The translations under genes and the position numbers were made by a program. Positions 9,001-18,006 of a stretch of DNA of 64,000 nucleotides are shown in pieces (position 1 is the first letter of the stretch; each line of letters begins with the position of its first letter). The stretch comes from Thalassotalea sp. Sam97 (GTDB taxonomy: Bacteria; Pseudomonadota; Gammaproteobacteria; Enterobacterales; Alteromonadaceae): assembly GCF_041379765.1 (NCBI RefSeq), contig NZ_CP166919.1, positions 2,604,001-2,668,000 on the forward strand. Direction: 5' to 3'. The notes under the pieces are model-generated. The model had not been told where the DNA came from. It saw nothing but the letters and a program-made list of their open reading frames with translations, and did no database searches.

Positions 9001-11262
9001 TTACTTACCTGCTCGCACGAAACTACCGAAACCTAGCTGCTCTAATTCACGATTTAAGTAAGCGTGCACTTGTTCTGATGTCGCACATTGCAAGCAATGC
9101 GCTAATATTTTCTGACTGTGTTTAAATTCGACATTACGCACCACCCACTTCACTTTGGGGATACTTTTCGAGGTCATACTTAACTTGTCGTAACCCATTG
9201 CAAGTAGCAATAATGCACCAGCAGGCTCTCCAGCTAATTCGCCACATAAACTTAATTCAATAAGATTTTTTTGTGCTCGCTCAGCAATAAAGTTTAATGC
9301 TCTAAGTACGGATGGGTGATAAACATCATACAGGCCAGATACCCGGGCATTGTTGCGGTCAACCGCTAACAGGTATTGCGTTAAATCGTTACTGCCAACA
9401 GAAAAAAAGTCAACACGCTGCGCGAGCTCATCAAGTTGAAAAATAACCGATGGCACCTCAATCATGACACCAAGTTTGGGTTTTGCTAGCTGTTGCTGTA
9501 ACTCGCTACTCACTTCAGCGTGCGCCTGTTTGATTAATGTTATCGCCTCGTCCACTTCACTCACATTAGATATCATCGGCAACATAATTTCTAGGTTGCC
9601 GGAATCAGCGTTGGCTTTTAACATGGCGCGAATTTGCACCAAAAATATTTCCGGATGATCAAGGGTAATACGAATACCTCGCCAACCTAAAAACGGATTG
9701 CTTTCTTCAACCGGAAAATATGTCAGTTCTTTATCGCCACCGATATCTAAGGTGCGCATCACCACAGGTTGACGCGGAAACGATGCCAGCACAACTTGGT
9801 ACCATTGATATTGTTCTTGCTCAGAAGGAAAGCAATTGCGCTCCATAAATGGTATTTCAGTGCGATACAAACCAATACCGGATGCGCCATTTTTCATTGA
9901 CTCATCAAATTGCGAACTTAATCCGGCGTTTAATAATAATTCAATCGAGCGACCATCGCGGGTGATCGCCGGCAAGTTAATCACCTTAGCGATAATTTGG
10001 TTCAGCTCTTGCTCTTCACGTTGCAGGCGTCGATATTTAGTTAAGATTGACGCCTTGGGCGATAGATATACTTCACCAGAGTAGCCATCAACAATCGCTT
10101 GTTGGTTACGAAACGACGCTAACGACATTTGACCAAGACCAACGACAGCTGGAATACCTAACGCTCTTGCCAAGATCACCGCATGGGAATTGGTTGAACC
10201 ACGGAGCGATACAACCGCGCGAATTTGGCTTTGTTGAAATTCCGCTAACAGCGCAGCCGTCACCTCCTCGGCCACCAAAATCATATCGTCAGGTACAGCT
10301 ATATGTTGTGCTTCATTTTCTTGCAAATGCAATAACACCCGATTTCCAAGATCTTTAATGTCCGTTGCTCGCTCTCGAATATAGGCATCCTCGACACCTT
10401 CAAATTGCACAACATATTGATCAATGATCAACTTGAGCGCACTTTGAGCATCCCAACCTTCGGCAATTTTGTCATATATTTCATTACCTATGGTGGCACT
10501 TTCCAACATATGACGATACATTTCGAATATTTCGAGCGTATCTTGGGGAATAACTCCCTGCATTTGTTCGGCCATTTTGGTCAGGTCAGAGCGTGTGCGC
10601 TGTAAGGCTTGTTTTAAGGCCGCGGCCTGCTCCTTTGGTTGCTCCGTTTTGGTTAGACTGACACTGCTTAATTGGGCTTTAGGATAACTGACAAATATGT
10701 TGCCAATGGCAACGCCTGGAGAGCTAGGAATGCCTTGTAAAAACGGCTTGGACGGCAGTGATGCTAAACGAGTTCTACTGCCTTTGCTGTCAATATTGGC
10801 TATGGCACCAGCTAATTGCGCCGACAAGGTGACTAAAAAGGCCTCTTCGTTCTCATCAAACTGGCGCGCTTGTTTTTGCTGCACGGTTAACACGCCAACT
10901 ACTCGACGTTGATGGATTATTGGCGTACCTAAAAAGGCGAATAAATCATCTTCTTCAACTTCAGGAGCGTATTTAAAGCGCGGATGCTGTTGGGCATTAT
11001 CGATATTAATAGGCTCTTCCCGTTGCCCCACTAAACCGACTAATCCTTCGGAAAAGCCAATGGCTGTGCGCCCCAACGAACCTTGCGCCAAACCATCTGA
11101 TGCCATCAACAAAAAATGCTGTTTGCTATCATCGGCCAAATACACAGAGCAACAATCGGTCGCCAGAGCTGTTTTGACATCACTCACCATATTGCTCAAA
11201 GCAACATCTAATTCAGGTTGTTGATTAAATGCTAAAACGATACGGCGAAGCGTGGTTAACAT
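9001..11262 (-). CDS. ptsP: Phosphoenolpyruvate-protein phosphotransferase of the nitrogen PTS (EI-Ntr)
   Basis: First enzyme of the regulatory PTS-Ntr phosphorelay, transferring phosphate from PEP to NPr. The 753-residue protein starts with a GAF domain (about 1-160) typical of EI-Ntr and absent from sugar EI. The EI N-terminal domain has the phosphorylated His360 in LRGSTNSHAVILARALGIP. The PEP-binding TIM-barrel follows, with GIGLYRTEIPFM, RTLDIGGDKELTYF, GVMIEVPSVIF, SVGSNDLTQYLLAVDRNN and the catalytic Cys region SLCGELAGEP. The GAF domain of the family has been linked to sensing of nitrogen metabolites such as glutamine. It lies downstream of rppH as in E. coli, but here a MITE-like repeat and a terminator separate the two genes, so ptsP probably has its own promoter. 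Confidence 0.96.
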   Translation of the reverse strand: MLTTLRRIVLAFNQQPELDVALSNMVSDVKTALATDCCSVYLADDSKQHFLLMASDGLAQGSLGRTAIGFSEGLVGLVGQREEPINIDNAQQHPRFKYAPEVEEDDLFAFLGTPIIHQRRVVGVLTVQQKQARQFDENEEAFLVTLSAQLAGAIANIDSKGSRTRLASLPSKPFLQGIPSSPGVAIGNIFVSYPKAQLSSVSLTKTEQPKEQAAALKQALQRTRSDLTKMAEQMQGVIPQDTLEIFEMYRHMLESATIGNEIYDKIAEGWDAQSALKLIIDQYVVQFEGVEDAYIRERATDIKDLGNRVLLHLQENEAQHIAVPDDMILVAEEVTAALLAEFQQSQIRAVVSLRGSTNSHAVILARALGIPAVVGLGQMSLASFRNQQAIVDGYSGEVYLSPKASILTKYRRLQREEQELNQIIAKVINLPAITRDGRSIELLLNAGLSSQFDESMKNGASGIGLYRTEIPFMERNCFPSEQEQYQWYQVVLASFPRQPVVMRTLDIGGDKELTYFPVEESNPFLGWRGIRITLDHPEIFLVQIRAMLKANADSGNLEIMLPMISNVSEVDEAITLIKQAHAEVSSELQQQLAKPKLGVMIEVPSVIFQLDELAQRVDFFSVGSNDLTQYLLAVDRNNARVSGLYDVYHPSVLRALNFIAERAQKNLIELSLCGELAGEPAGALLLLAMGYDKLSMTSKSIPKVKWVVRNVEFKHSQKILAHCLQCATSEQVHAYLNRELEQLGFGSFVRAGK

Positions 11263-11473
11263 GATTTCCCTTATTTATGCCATATGCCGTTATTGTTACT
11301 CATGACAGAGCTGGTTTGGTGATTGCCAGTAATACCATGACAGCTTTGGCGATAGTATCCACAAAGACCAAATGATGATGACGGCGCGGTGAACACTAAG
11401 TATACCGCAAAAATGTTACTATTAAAAATCAGCAACTTATTAAATAACAGCAATAAGAATACGACGATAGATT

Positions 11474-11738
11474 AGAGCGTGTTGATCTTTCAGGGTTAAA
11501 TTTTGTTCGAATTAAATGCATTTTTATCGCCGCACTTGTGATACGCATAGTTATTCTACGCACAGAGCAAGTAACAATGAAAAAAATGCATTTAAACGAA
11601 TCTAAAGGACAGCTTTTATGACGCCTTTCTACTGTGTTATCACTTACTTATGTGGAGCAACCGCGCAGCATAAGTTCTGCCTTGTATAAAAACATCATAC
11701 ATTGCTGCAAAAACAACCTCAAAAGATCAACACGCTCT
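11474..11738. mobile_element. MITE-like element, copy 1 (265 bp, non-autonomous)
   Basis: The element starts AGAGCGTGTTGATCTTT and ends with the exact reverse complement AAAGATCAACACGCTCT, giving terminal inverted repeats of at least 17 bp. No transposase frame is present. A second copy of identical length lies at 37035-37299 in the opposite orientation, with about 14-15 mismatches by eye. An internal inverted repeat surrounds two TTAAATGCATTT-like palindromes. The left flank is TTAG and the right flank is close to CTCG, compatible with a decayed TA or YTAR target duplication as made by IS630/mariner or IS5-type transposases. The family assignment is inference. Confidence 0.85.
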
Positions 11739-11774
11739 CGTGTTTAGCACTAGAAAAACAACCTTACAACAAAC

Positions 11775-11805
11775 AAAAAGACCGCGATAAATCGCGGTCT
11801 TTTTC
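11775..11805 (-). terminator. Intrinsic terminator downstream of rppH (bidirectional shape)
   Basis: The stem AAAAGACCGCGAT (11776-11788) with ATCGCGGTCTTTT (11791-11803) has A and T tracts on both sides. It lies 22 nt beyond the rppH stop and separates rppH from the downstream MITE and ptsP. Confidence 0.88.
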
Positions 11806-11826
11806 TTAGCTTTAGCAATGCAATTA

Positions 11827-12396
11827 CTAGATGCCCTTCGACTTACGACGCCGTTGATTACGTCGTTGATTGGGATTTTTTCGATACTTCTGCTGTCCTT
11901 GCTCTTGGCTATCAAATTGTCCCTTGGGTAGCGCTATCGGTGCAAACTCCTTCATTACCCGTCGATACACATCCCGTTTAAAAGAGACGACTTGCCGTAC
12001 CGGATACCAGTAACTCACCCAACGCCAGTCATCAAATTCAGGGTGGGATGAGTGCAACAAATCAACGTCTTGATCAGCACAGGTTAACTTGAGTAAAAAC
12101 CATTTTTGTTTTTGCCCAATACACACAGGATTACTGTCATGACGTATCAGTCTCTTTGGCAATCGGTACTTTAACCAGTGTTTTGAGCTCGCGATGATTT
12201 CCACCTGATGTGGTTTCAAACCAACTTCTTCATGCAATTCTCGATACATGGTTTGCTCTGCAGACTCACCATCATCGACACCACCTTGTGGAAATTGCCA
12301 AGAGTGCTGGTTGTATCGACGCGCCCAAAATACTTGTCCCTTGCCATTTGTAATTACAATGCCGACATTGGCTCTATAGCCCTCGGCATCAATCAC
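11827..12396 (-). CDS. rppH: RNA pyrophosphohydrolase (Nudix)
   Basis: Removes pyrophosphate from 5' triphosphorylated mRNA ends, opening them to RNase E decay. The 189-residue protein begins MIDAEGYRANVGIVITNGKG, the standard RppH start. It has the Nudix box GGVDDGESAEQTMYRELHEE followed by VGL (about residues 38-60), and the family motifs WQFPQGG and FDDWRWVSYWYPV. It is somewhat longer than E. coli RppH (176) because of a basic Arg/Lys/Gln-rich tail (NQRRNQRRRKSKGI), perhaps for RNA contact. It is divergent from mutH, the conserved gammaproteobacterial arrangement. Confidence 0.96.
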   Translation of the reverse strand: MIDAEGYRANVGIVITNGKGQVFWARRYNQHSWQFPQGGVDDGESAEQTMYRELHEEVGLKPHQVEIIASSKHWLKYRLPKRLIRHDSNPVCIGQKQKWFLLKLTCADQDVDLLHSSHPEFDDWRWVSYWYPVRQVVSFKRDVYRRVMKEFAPIALPKGQFDSQEQGQQKYRKNPNQRRNQRRRKSKGI

Positions 12397-12597
12397 ATGA
12401 ACTCCTGTTCAACTCGTTCAATTTAAATTGATTGTTCCATAAACAACGCTATTGAGCAAATAAACAAACAAAATAATTAATCATTTGCCGGTATGCCTTA
12501 TTAATTAAGGTCATTAGCAGCACAAATTGTTGAGCAAACATTGCTTTTTAGGGAGCTAGCATGACAAAATAATTACAAATGGCAAAGTCTCGTTACT

Positions 12598-13266
12598 ATG
12601 ATCACTCCAGCGACTGAACAGCAATTATTAACACATGCCCAAGCGATTGCCGGCCTAACGCTCGGTCAGTTGGCAAATAAACATCATGTTGTGGTACCAA
12701 CATCACTTAACCGTGAAAAAGGTTGGATAGGTTTATTGTTAGAAAAAGAACTGGGCGCGCAAGCGGGCTCTAAACCCCTGCCTGACTTTCCTGAGCTGGG
12801 TATCGAATTAAAAACCCTGCCGATTAATCGTCAAGCAAAACCACTGGAAACCACCTTTGTTAGTGTGGCACCGTTAACGGGTATTACAGGACAAACATGG
12901 CAACAAAGTCATGTGCGCCGCAAACTAAATAAGGTGTTGTGGGTACCAATTATTTCGGAACGAGATATCCCCATTGCCGATCGTATTGTTTGTACGCCAT
13001 TTTTGTGGACTCCTAACCTAGAAGAAGAACGGCTACTAGCAGAGGATTGGCAAGAACTAACCGATATGATTGCTTTAGGAGAAGTTGAAAAAATTAATGC
13101 GACTTACGGGCAAGTGATGCAGCTACGACCTAAAGCCGCCAATAGCCAAGCCAAAACGCAAGCCTATGACCGCCATGGTCGTCCATTTATGACGCTACCG
13201 CGGGGTTTTTACTTAAAGACGCAATTTACCCAGCAAATACTCCACAATCATCTGCGAATCAACTAG
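12598..13266 (+). CDS. mutH: DNA mismatch repair endonuclease MutH
   Basis: Nicks the unmethylated strand at hemimethylated GATC sites during MutS/MutL-directed repair. The 222-residue protein shows the restriction-like catalytic triad Asp63, Glu70, Lys72 in PDFPELGIELKT. It also has the conserved GWIGLLLEKELGA and the C-terminal GFYLKTQFT. Its presence implies Dam-dependent strand discrimination, as in Enterobacterales, Vibrionales and Alteromonadales. The ATG at 12598 is the only start that fits the family. It stands alone between divergent rppH and a convergent mutarotase gene. Confidence 0.96.
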   Translation: MITPATEQQLLTHAQAIAGLTLGQLANKHHVVVPTSLNREKGWIGLLLEKELGAQAGSKPLPDFPELGIELKTLPINRQAKPLETTFVSVAPLTGITGQTWQQSHVRRKLNKVLWVPIISERDIPIADRIVCTPFLWTPNLEEERLLAEDWQELTDMIALGEVEKINATYGQVMQLRPKAANSQAKTQAYDRHGRPFMTLPRGFYLKTQFTQQILHNHLRIN

Positions 13267-13293
13267 AGCCTGTCAAATACGCCATTTATCGCT

Positions 13294-14172
13294 TTAGATT
13301 GCGTACACTAAAATCGTTTGCGACATAGATAACCTTGCCCCCGCAGCAACAGATTGCGCTTCAGTATTTGCAGGCTCAACACAAACAAACTCTGTTTCCC
13401 CACCAGGGTGCACATCCGTCATTGTCGATGCGATATGATGATCAGGGTTCCATAATACGGTCTGCTCACTGTTTGATTTTTTAATCTCGATTGCTCGACG
13501 CATGCCTTTATCAATCAAGGTTACCGAGCCTTCATGATAATAAACCCGATCAATAGGTCCTTGGCAACTAAACACGTCGTGCGGCGGATTATTTTCCGTC
13601 CCCGTTATTTTGTCATCGTACATACAGGGGTTAAGCTCTGGTATGGCGACATGCTGTGGCGCGCTGACTAAAAAATAACTGTGTAGAGCATCGGTAACTT
13701 CACAGCTATGCTGGCTTAAATTGGTAAATTGGAGCTCTTGCGTAAATGTCTCGGCAAAAATCAAGCGTTGCTTTAAATCGAATGCATTATCCCAACAAGG
13801 ACTTTGCCTCTCACCACCAAGAGAAAGCTCGATCATTACCTGTTCTGCACTAATCTCGATAGCTGATAATTGCCATAGGCTGTTACGTGCAAAACCATGC
13901 TGTGGTGCGTTTTCACGAGGGCCAAACCAAGGCCAGCAAATTGGTACTCCTCCTCGAATAGCTTTACTGCCATCGAGCGCAGAAGTTTGGCTTAACCAAA
14001 ACACCGGAGCTTGACCTATAGGCTGCCAAGTAAGAACTTGCCCACCATAGAGTGAAAACGACGCCTGAGCTAATTGATGTTCTATTTGCACAATACGGTT
14101 TTCACCATATTCCGCACGGACAAATACACGGCCGTGTTCATTACTCTCTAACATTTGCTCGGGATTATTCAT
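13294..14172 (-). CDS. D-hexose-6-phosphate mutarotase (YeaD/Aldose 1-epimerase family)
   Basis: Interconverts alpha and beta anomers of hexose 6-phosphates, probably glucose 6-phosphate, in the cytoplasm. The protein is about 292 residues. Family motifs seen are GGQVLTWQP, PVFWLSQTSAL, IRGGVPICWPWFGPR, HGFARNSLW and DALHSYFLV, which holds a catalytic His; the C-terminus has GGETEFVCVEPAN. The frame stays open to 14235. I placed the start at the ATG at 14172 (MNNPEQML), but a TTG five codons upstream with a well-placed GGAG, or the later ATG (MLESNE), are also possible. It converges on mutH with a 27-nt gap. Confidence 0.88.
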   Translation of the reverse strand: MNNPEQMLESNEHGRVFVRAEYGENRIVQIEHQLAQASFSLYGGQVLTWQPIGQAPVFWLSQTSALDGSKAIRGGVPICWPWFGPRENAPQHGFARNSLWQLSAIEISAEQVMIELSLGGERQSPCWDNAFDLKQRLIFAETFTQELQFTNLSQHSCEVTDALHSYFLVSAPQHVAIPELNPCMYDDKITGTENNPPHDVFSCQGPIDRVYYHEGSVTLIDKGMRRAIEIKKSNSEQTVLWNPDHHIASTMTDVHPGGETEFVCVEPANTEAQSVAAGARLSMSQTILVYAI

Positions 14173-14379
14173 ATTACTTGCTGACAAAGTCAGTACTCCT
14201 GTAGCGCGGCTAATGCAGTACCGCGACAATGACATTGATGATCATTCACTATAGCACTTGTCAGGCAGCCTGCCGATACACTGATAGCTATGATGGTTGG
14301 CAAGCATCATAACGAAAAGCTTTTGTCAGCTCAACACGCTTAGGTTAGAGTAAAATCATCACTTTCAAAAAACATAAAC

Positions 14380-15099
14380 ATGAAGATTATCAAACATCTA
14401 CTATGGCACAGTTGCAGTGTATCATTACTGTTATGTTGTTTTGGATTAGCCTGGCAGATAGCCAAGGGTATCGACTACGGTTATCCATGGTTTTATGACA
14501 TGTTAGCTATAGACCAGCATATTGCGACCTACGCGCCACAAAACCGTTTACACAAAGATAACTTTGTTACCACCGAAAAAGCACAACATCTGCAATTATT
14601 TGAGGATATAGCAACAGCGATTAATAATGGCGGCATTGGCTTAACACAACTGCATTATCGTGTTGATGGTGTCTTCTACACTCTGCTCACCAAAGATGAA
14701 GTGATTCATCTGCAAGATGTTGCCAACCTTGTTGATAAAGGCAAACGACTCTGGTGGGTTAACTTAGCCGTATTAAGCTCGCTGCTGGTAATCTGTTATC
14801 GTTACCGCCTACACAAACCAAGTCGCCGTCAGCGTATTTGGCTAGTAACGACGGTTACCAGCCTAATCGTCGCATTATTTGCCACATTTGGTTTTAAAAA
14901 AATTTTTGCCTATCTTCATACCTTACTGTTTCCGCCTGAAAACCCTTGGTTCTTTTATTATCAGGGTTCGTTAATGTCCACCAGTATGAAAGCACCTGAC
15001 TTATTTGCCGTTATTGGCTTGCTGCTACTGGCAATAACACTGGCTATTTTTGCCTTGTTACATTGCCTGTTAACTAAATGCACAACCAGCGAAAAGTAA
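14380..15099 (+). CDS. Integral membrane protein, DUF1461-like (TIGR01906 type)
   Basis: A 239-residue protein with four hydrophobic segments: residues about 12-27, 125-142, 152-170 and 208-228. The first and second are separated by a roughly 95-residue soluble region and the third and fourth by a loop containing FPPENPWFFYYQGSLM. That loop and the four-helix layout resemble the uncharacterised DUF1461 integral membrane family, in which a Phe/Pro-rich loop precedes the last helix. The match is from memory, so it is moderate. No function is known to me. It stands alone between the mutarotase and the DUF3299 operon. The preceding 144 nt contain no recognisable operator. Confidence 0.6.
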   Translation: MKIIKHLLWHSCSVSLLLCCFGLAWQIAKGIDYGYPWFYDMLAIDQHIATYAPQNRLHKDNFVTTEKAQHLQLFEDIATAINNGGIGLTQLHYRVDGVFYTLLTKDEVIHLQDVANLVDKGKRLWWVNLAVLSSLLVICYRYRLHKPSRRQRIWLVTTVTSLIVALFATFGFKKIFAYLHTLLFPPENPWFFYYQGSLMSTSMKAPDLFAVIGLLLLAITLAIFALLHCLLTKCTTSEK

Positions 15100-15172
15100 A
15101 AAGCCAAACATTTAGTCTGGCTTTAGCAGTTTAAGCATTGCCGTTAATTGGCTTTCGTTGACTTAAGTTGGC

Positions 15173-15850
15173 TTAATTAGACGCTTCAATAAACTCAATT
15201 GCATCAACGTCTAACGTATAGCTTGTTGGGATTTGCTTCGCTCCATCAACCAAACTCAACTCTGGTGACATATTTTGTGACGTCATCAGACCTTGAACTT
15301 TAATTGCGGTAAACAAATTAAGTGATGGTGGCTCTACCGGCGTCTCAAGTTTTGCGTAAACAATTTGATTGGCAGCCGGTGGTGGCTCATGAATACACGC
15401 GCCCACGTAAGGCACCAGCAAAAACTCTTTGACTTTTTTACCTTCAAACTCCAGCGGTAATAAAAAACCAGACATTTCAATGTTGGTGTTCTCTAGCACC
15501 GGGTTAGTTGACGAGTATTCTAACTCGCGTTGAGCGATAATTTGTTCACGAATAGCAAATAATTTATCGATATCAATACCCTTTTTTTGCAAATCAATAC
15601 GGGCATTTTCCGCTAATTGCTTCGAATTATCGTCAATCGGCTGACCGCTACTGATAATATCCTCAACAATAGCAATTTGTTGCATTTTACGAATATCTTC
15701 AATCGCCATATCTTCAAATGGATTCTTGATTTCTTTTCTTACTACATGTTCGTTGAGGGTGTCCCAACTGATTTTTTTAATATCTAGCGCATTAACCGCG
15801 GAGCTTACAAAAGCGATACATAAGGTCGCTGCGGCAAATAAGTTTTTCAT
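15173..15850 (-). CDS. Exported DUF3299 protein
   Basis: A 225-residue protein with a cleavable Sec signal (MKNLFAAATLCIAFVSSAVNA, cut near residue 21), so periplasmic or outer-membrane associated. The C-terminal half carries the DUF3299 signature: MSGFLLPLEFEGKKVKEFLL, then VPYVGACIHEPPPAANQIVY and LFTAIKVQGLM. The conserved Cys and His in GACIHEPPP suggest metal or thiol chemistry, but no activity is established to my knowledge. It is the third gene of an ABC operon, 12 nt after the permease. DUF3299 proteins are often found beside such ABC genes, including a minor zinc-uptake locus I recall from Vibrio, so a metal-linked role is inferred. Confidence 0.85.
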   Translation of the reverse strand: MKNLFAAATLCIAFVSSAVNALDIKKISWDTLNEHVVRKEIKNPFEDMAIEDIRKMQQIAIVEDIISSGQPIDDNSKQLAENARIDLQKKGIDIDKLFAIREQIIAQRELEYSSTNPVLENTNIEMSGFLLPLEFEGKKVKEFLLVPYVGACIHEPPPAANQIVYAKLETPVEPPSLNLFTAIKVQGLMTSQNMSPELSLVDGAKQIPTSYTLDVDAIEFIEASN

Positions 15851-15862
15851 ACTTTATCCTAA

Positions 15863-17272
15863 TTAACTTCTTACAGACATGCCATCTGACAAGGCATAAC
15901 GGTATATTTGAATACTTGGTATTAAGCTGATTAATAAACCAGCTCCAGCTACAAGAGCCAATAACATTAACTCATCCGTCGTTGGCATACCCAACTGCAA
16001 ATAGATACCGAAATTGTCTAATACAAATGGTTTGATAGCAAACAATATCGCATATAAACAGCCAACACCAAGCGCGAGCCCTAGTGCGATAAGCGCTAAC
16101 GCTTCGCCCATCATTAGCGTAAAGATGTGCCCCGGTCGAGCGCCGATGGCTCTAAGAATTGCCATCTCGCGACGACGCTGATTTAAACTGTTTAATAAAA
16201 TTATCAACATCGATGCTAAGGCAATGAGGATGACCATAATAGATATTGCAAACAAGGTTTTTTCGACCACCGACAATACCGACCATAACTCCAACAATGC
16301 CACACCCGGCATGATCGCCATCAATGGCTCAGCTTGATATTTATTAACTACTTGCATCATGGTCAATGCTTGCGGTCGCTGCTTTAACCCCATATAAAAG
16401 CCACTGATGCTATCGGCATCGTGATGATGGTCATGGTCTGCGACATCATGAGCTGTATCCGCAATCATCGGCTGTGTATGCTCACCTTCATGCTCGTGTT
16501 CATGTTCATGTTCATGTTCATGTTCATGTTCATGTTCCGCATGATGAGTGGACTCTGCCTGAGTGACAACTGACTGGCGTTTAGGCGCATCAGCCAACAT
16601 CTGAGCAAACGGATCATGCCCTGTAGCAATCGACTTTTGCTCTTCATGCAGTGCTTCAATACCTGCCAATGATGTAAACACGGTGCGATCAATAGGCGTA
16701 CTGGTTGCTGCTAAAATACCAACGATAATAAACGGGTCATTATCGTGCTTTATGTAGCTATCGGCACCACCATGAGAAATAATAATCTTGTCACCTAGAT
16801 GATAGTGCAACATCTTAGCAACTTCGGCACCAATCACAACGTGATTGTCTTGGCTAAACCAGCGTCCTTCTATTATCTTCAACGCTTGCTTAGCGCCGTA
16901 TTTATAGTGCTGATAAAAGGCTTCCGTTGTCCCCATAACGGTATAGCCCTTATGCGTATCACCTAAAGAAAACGGTATCGTCCATTCAACCATAGGGTGA
17001 GCGGCAATCTCTTCATATGACTCGTAACGGATAGCGTTTGTGGGTGTTCCCATTTGAAACACTGACGATAGCAATAGGTTTACCGAACTGGTGCGGGCAC
17101 CAACAATCAAATCGGTGCCAGAAATCGTACTCGTAAAGCTATCTTTAGCTTGTACCCGTACTTTCTCTATGGCGATAAGTAATGCCACACTGAGAGCTAT
17201 CGATAACACCGTCAGAAAAATGGTCACTTTACGATTACGAAAGCTTTTTAGCGCTAAATTTGTCATCGCCAT
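15863..17272 (-). CDS. FtsX/MacB-like ABC permease with His/Glu-repeat loop
   Basis: A 469-residue inner-membrane permease. There is one N-terminal helix (about residues 16-35), a large periplasmic MacB-type core domain (about 40-330) and three C-terminal helices (about 336-360, 385-410 and 430-450), the FtsX topology. The periplasmic domain carries an insertion at about 243-285 made of an alternating His-Glu run (HEHEHEHEHEHEHEHE) followed by DHDHHHDAD, a probable zinc- or nickel-binding loop. The run is encoded by a tandem hexamer at 16487-16537. The start overlaps the ATPase stop by one base (TAATG). With the ATPase and the DUF3299 protein it forms a three-gene operon that I read as metal-related, possibly zinc. 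The direction of transport is unknown, because FtsX-type systems are usually exporters or mechanotransducers. Confidence 0.88.
   Translation of the reverse strand: MAMTNLALKSFRNRKVTIFLTVLSIALSVALLIAIEKVRVQAKDSFTSTISGTDLIVGARTSSVNLLLSSVFQMGTPTNAIRYESYEEIAAHPMVEWTIPFSLGDTHKGYTVMGTTEAFYQHYKYGAKQALKIIEGRWFSQDNHVVIGAEVAKMLHYHLGDKIIISHGGADSYIKHDNDPFIIVGILAATSTPIDRTVFTSLAGIEALHEEQKSIATGHDPFAQMLADAPKRQSVVTQAESTHHAEHEHEHEHEHEHEHEHEGEHTQPMIADTAHDVADHDHHHDADSISGFYMGLKQRPQALTMMQVVNKYQAEPLMAIMPGVALLELWSVLSVVEKTLFAISIMVILIALASMLIILLNSLNQRRREMAILRAIGARPGHIFTLMMGEALALIALGLALGVGCLYAILFAIKPFVLDNFGIYLQLGMPTTDELMLLALVAGAGLLISLIPSIQIYRYALSDGMSVRS
16487..16537. repeat. Tandem hexanucleotide repeat (TTCATG) inside the ABC permease gene
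   Basis: Six perfect TTCATG units (16499-16534) are flanked on the left by TTCATG and CTCGTG and on the right by a degenerate unit. On the coding strand each unit is CATGAA, i.e. His-Glu, so slippage changes the number of His-Glu pairs without shifting frame. Confidence 0.95.
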
Positions 17273-18006
17273 TAGCTGTGCACCTCGTGATTAATCGTTA
17301 CCATATCTTGCTGACCATCAATAAAGGTGCGTGATAAGCCCAAACTACGATCAAAATCCCGCTGCAAACGCATGTCATGACTAACAAAGATAAGTGTTGC
17401 TCCCGATGCTTGGCACTCTTTGAACAATAATTGCAAAAATGCCTCACAACGATCGGCGTCCAATGATGATGTCGGCTCATCGGCAACGATGATTTCAGGT
17501 GCCCCCATCAGAGCTCGTGCGGCGGCTACACGCTGTTGCTGACCAATACTTAATTGGTTTACAGGCTTGTGTAACAAGTGCTCATCGGCCATATCCAAAT
17601 GTGCCAAAAGACGCTTAGCTTCATCCGCTAAGGTTGGCGAGCTCGCTAACGCTCGCTGCTTACGACGAGGTGAAAACTGACACGCTAGCAACACATTTTC
17701 TATGGTGGATAAATACGGGATCAAATTAAACATTTGAAAAATGACGCCAATATGATCAGCTCGAAACTGATCGCGTTCAGCGGCGCTCATCTTCGTTAAA
17801 TCTTTACCAAGCATCTTCAGTTGGCCACGGTTTGCTTTGGTAATACCACACAGCAAACTCAATAATGTGGTTTTCCCTGAGCCACTTGGACCTTTTAAAA
17901 ATAACCGTTCACCCTGTTGAACATTAAAATCCGTGATTTGAAAACGAAAATCGGCTTGCTTGTGCCAACTAAACTCTAAATTCGATATGTTAATAACCGA
18001 ACTCAT
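17272..18006 (-). CDS. ABC transporter ATP-binding protein (LolD/MacB-like)
   Basis: A 244-residue ATPase. Walker A is GPSGSGKTT (about residues 39-47), Q-loop FQMFNLIPYLS, signature LSIGQQQRVAAARAL, Walker B IIVADEPTSSLD and H-loop FVSHDMR. This places it in the LolD/MacB/FtsE group that pairs with FtsX-type permeases. It is first in the operon with the His-loop permease and the DUF3299 protein, and the one-base overlap with the permease indicates coupled translation. A 16-bp imperfect dyad centred on CAAATATATTTG lies about 45 bp upstream of the ATG and may be an operator. It is not LolD itself, which would sit with lolC/lolE. Confidence 0.92.
   Translation of the reverse strand: MSSVINISNLEFSWHKQADFRFQITDFNVQQGERLFLKGPSGSGKTTLLSLLCGITKANRGQLKMLGKDLTKMSAAERDQFRADHIGVIFQMFNLIPYLSTIENVLLACQFSPRRKQRALASSPTLADEAKRLLAHLDMADEHLLHKPVNQLSIGQQQRVAAARALMGAPEIIVADEPTSSLDADRCEAFLQLLFKECQASGATLIFVSHDMRLQRDFDRSLGLSRTFIDGQQDMVTINHEVHS

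Noticed and set aside
10047..10358. 103-codon plus-strand frame inside ptsP
   Set aside because: Fully antisense to a conserved part of ptsP; a shadow frame.
11474..11738. Full insertion sequence
   Set aside because: Terminal inverted repeats are present but 265 bp is too short for a transposase and no transposase frame exists; called MITE-like instead.
16487..16537. CRISPR-like or phase-variation repeat
   Set aside because: Units are 6 bp without spacers, so not CRISPR. Since slippage stays in frame it is not an on/off switch either.
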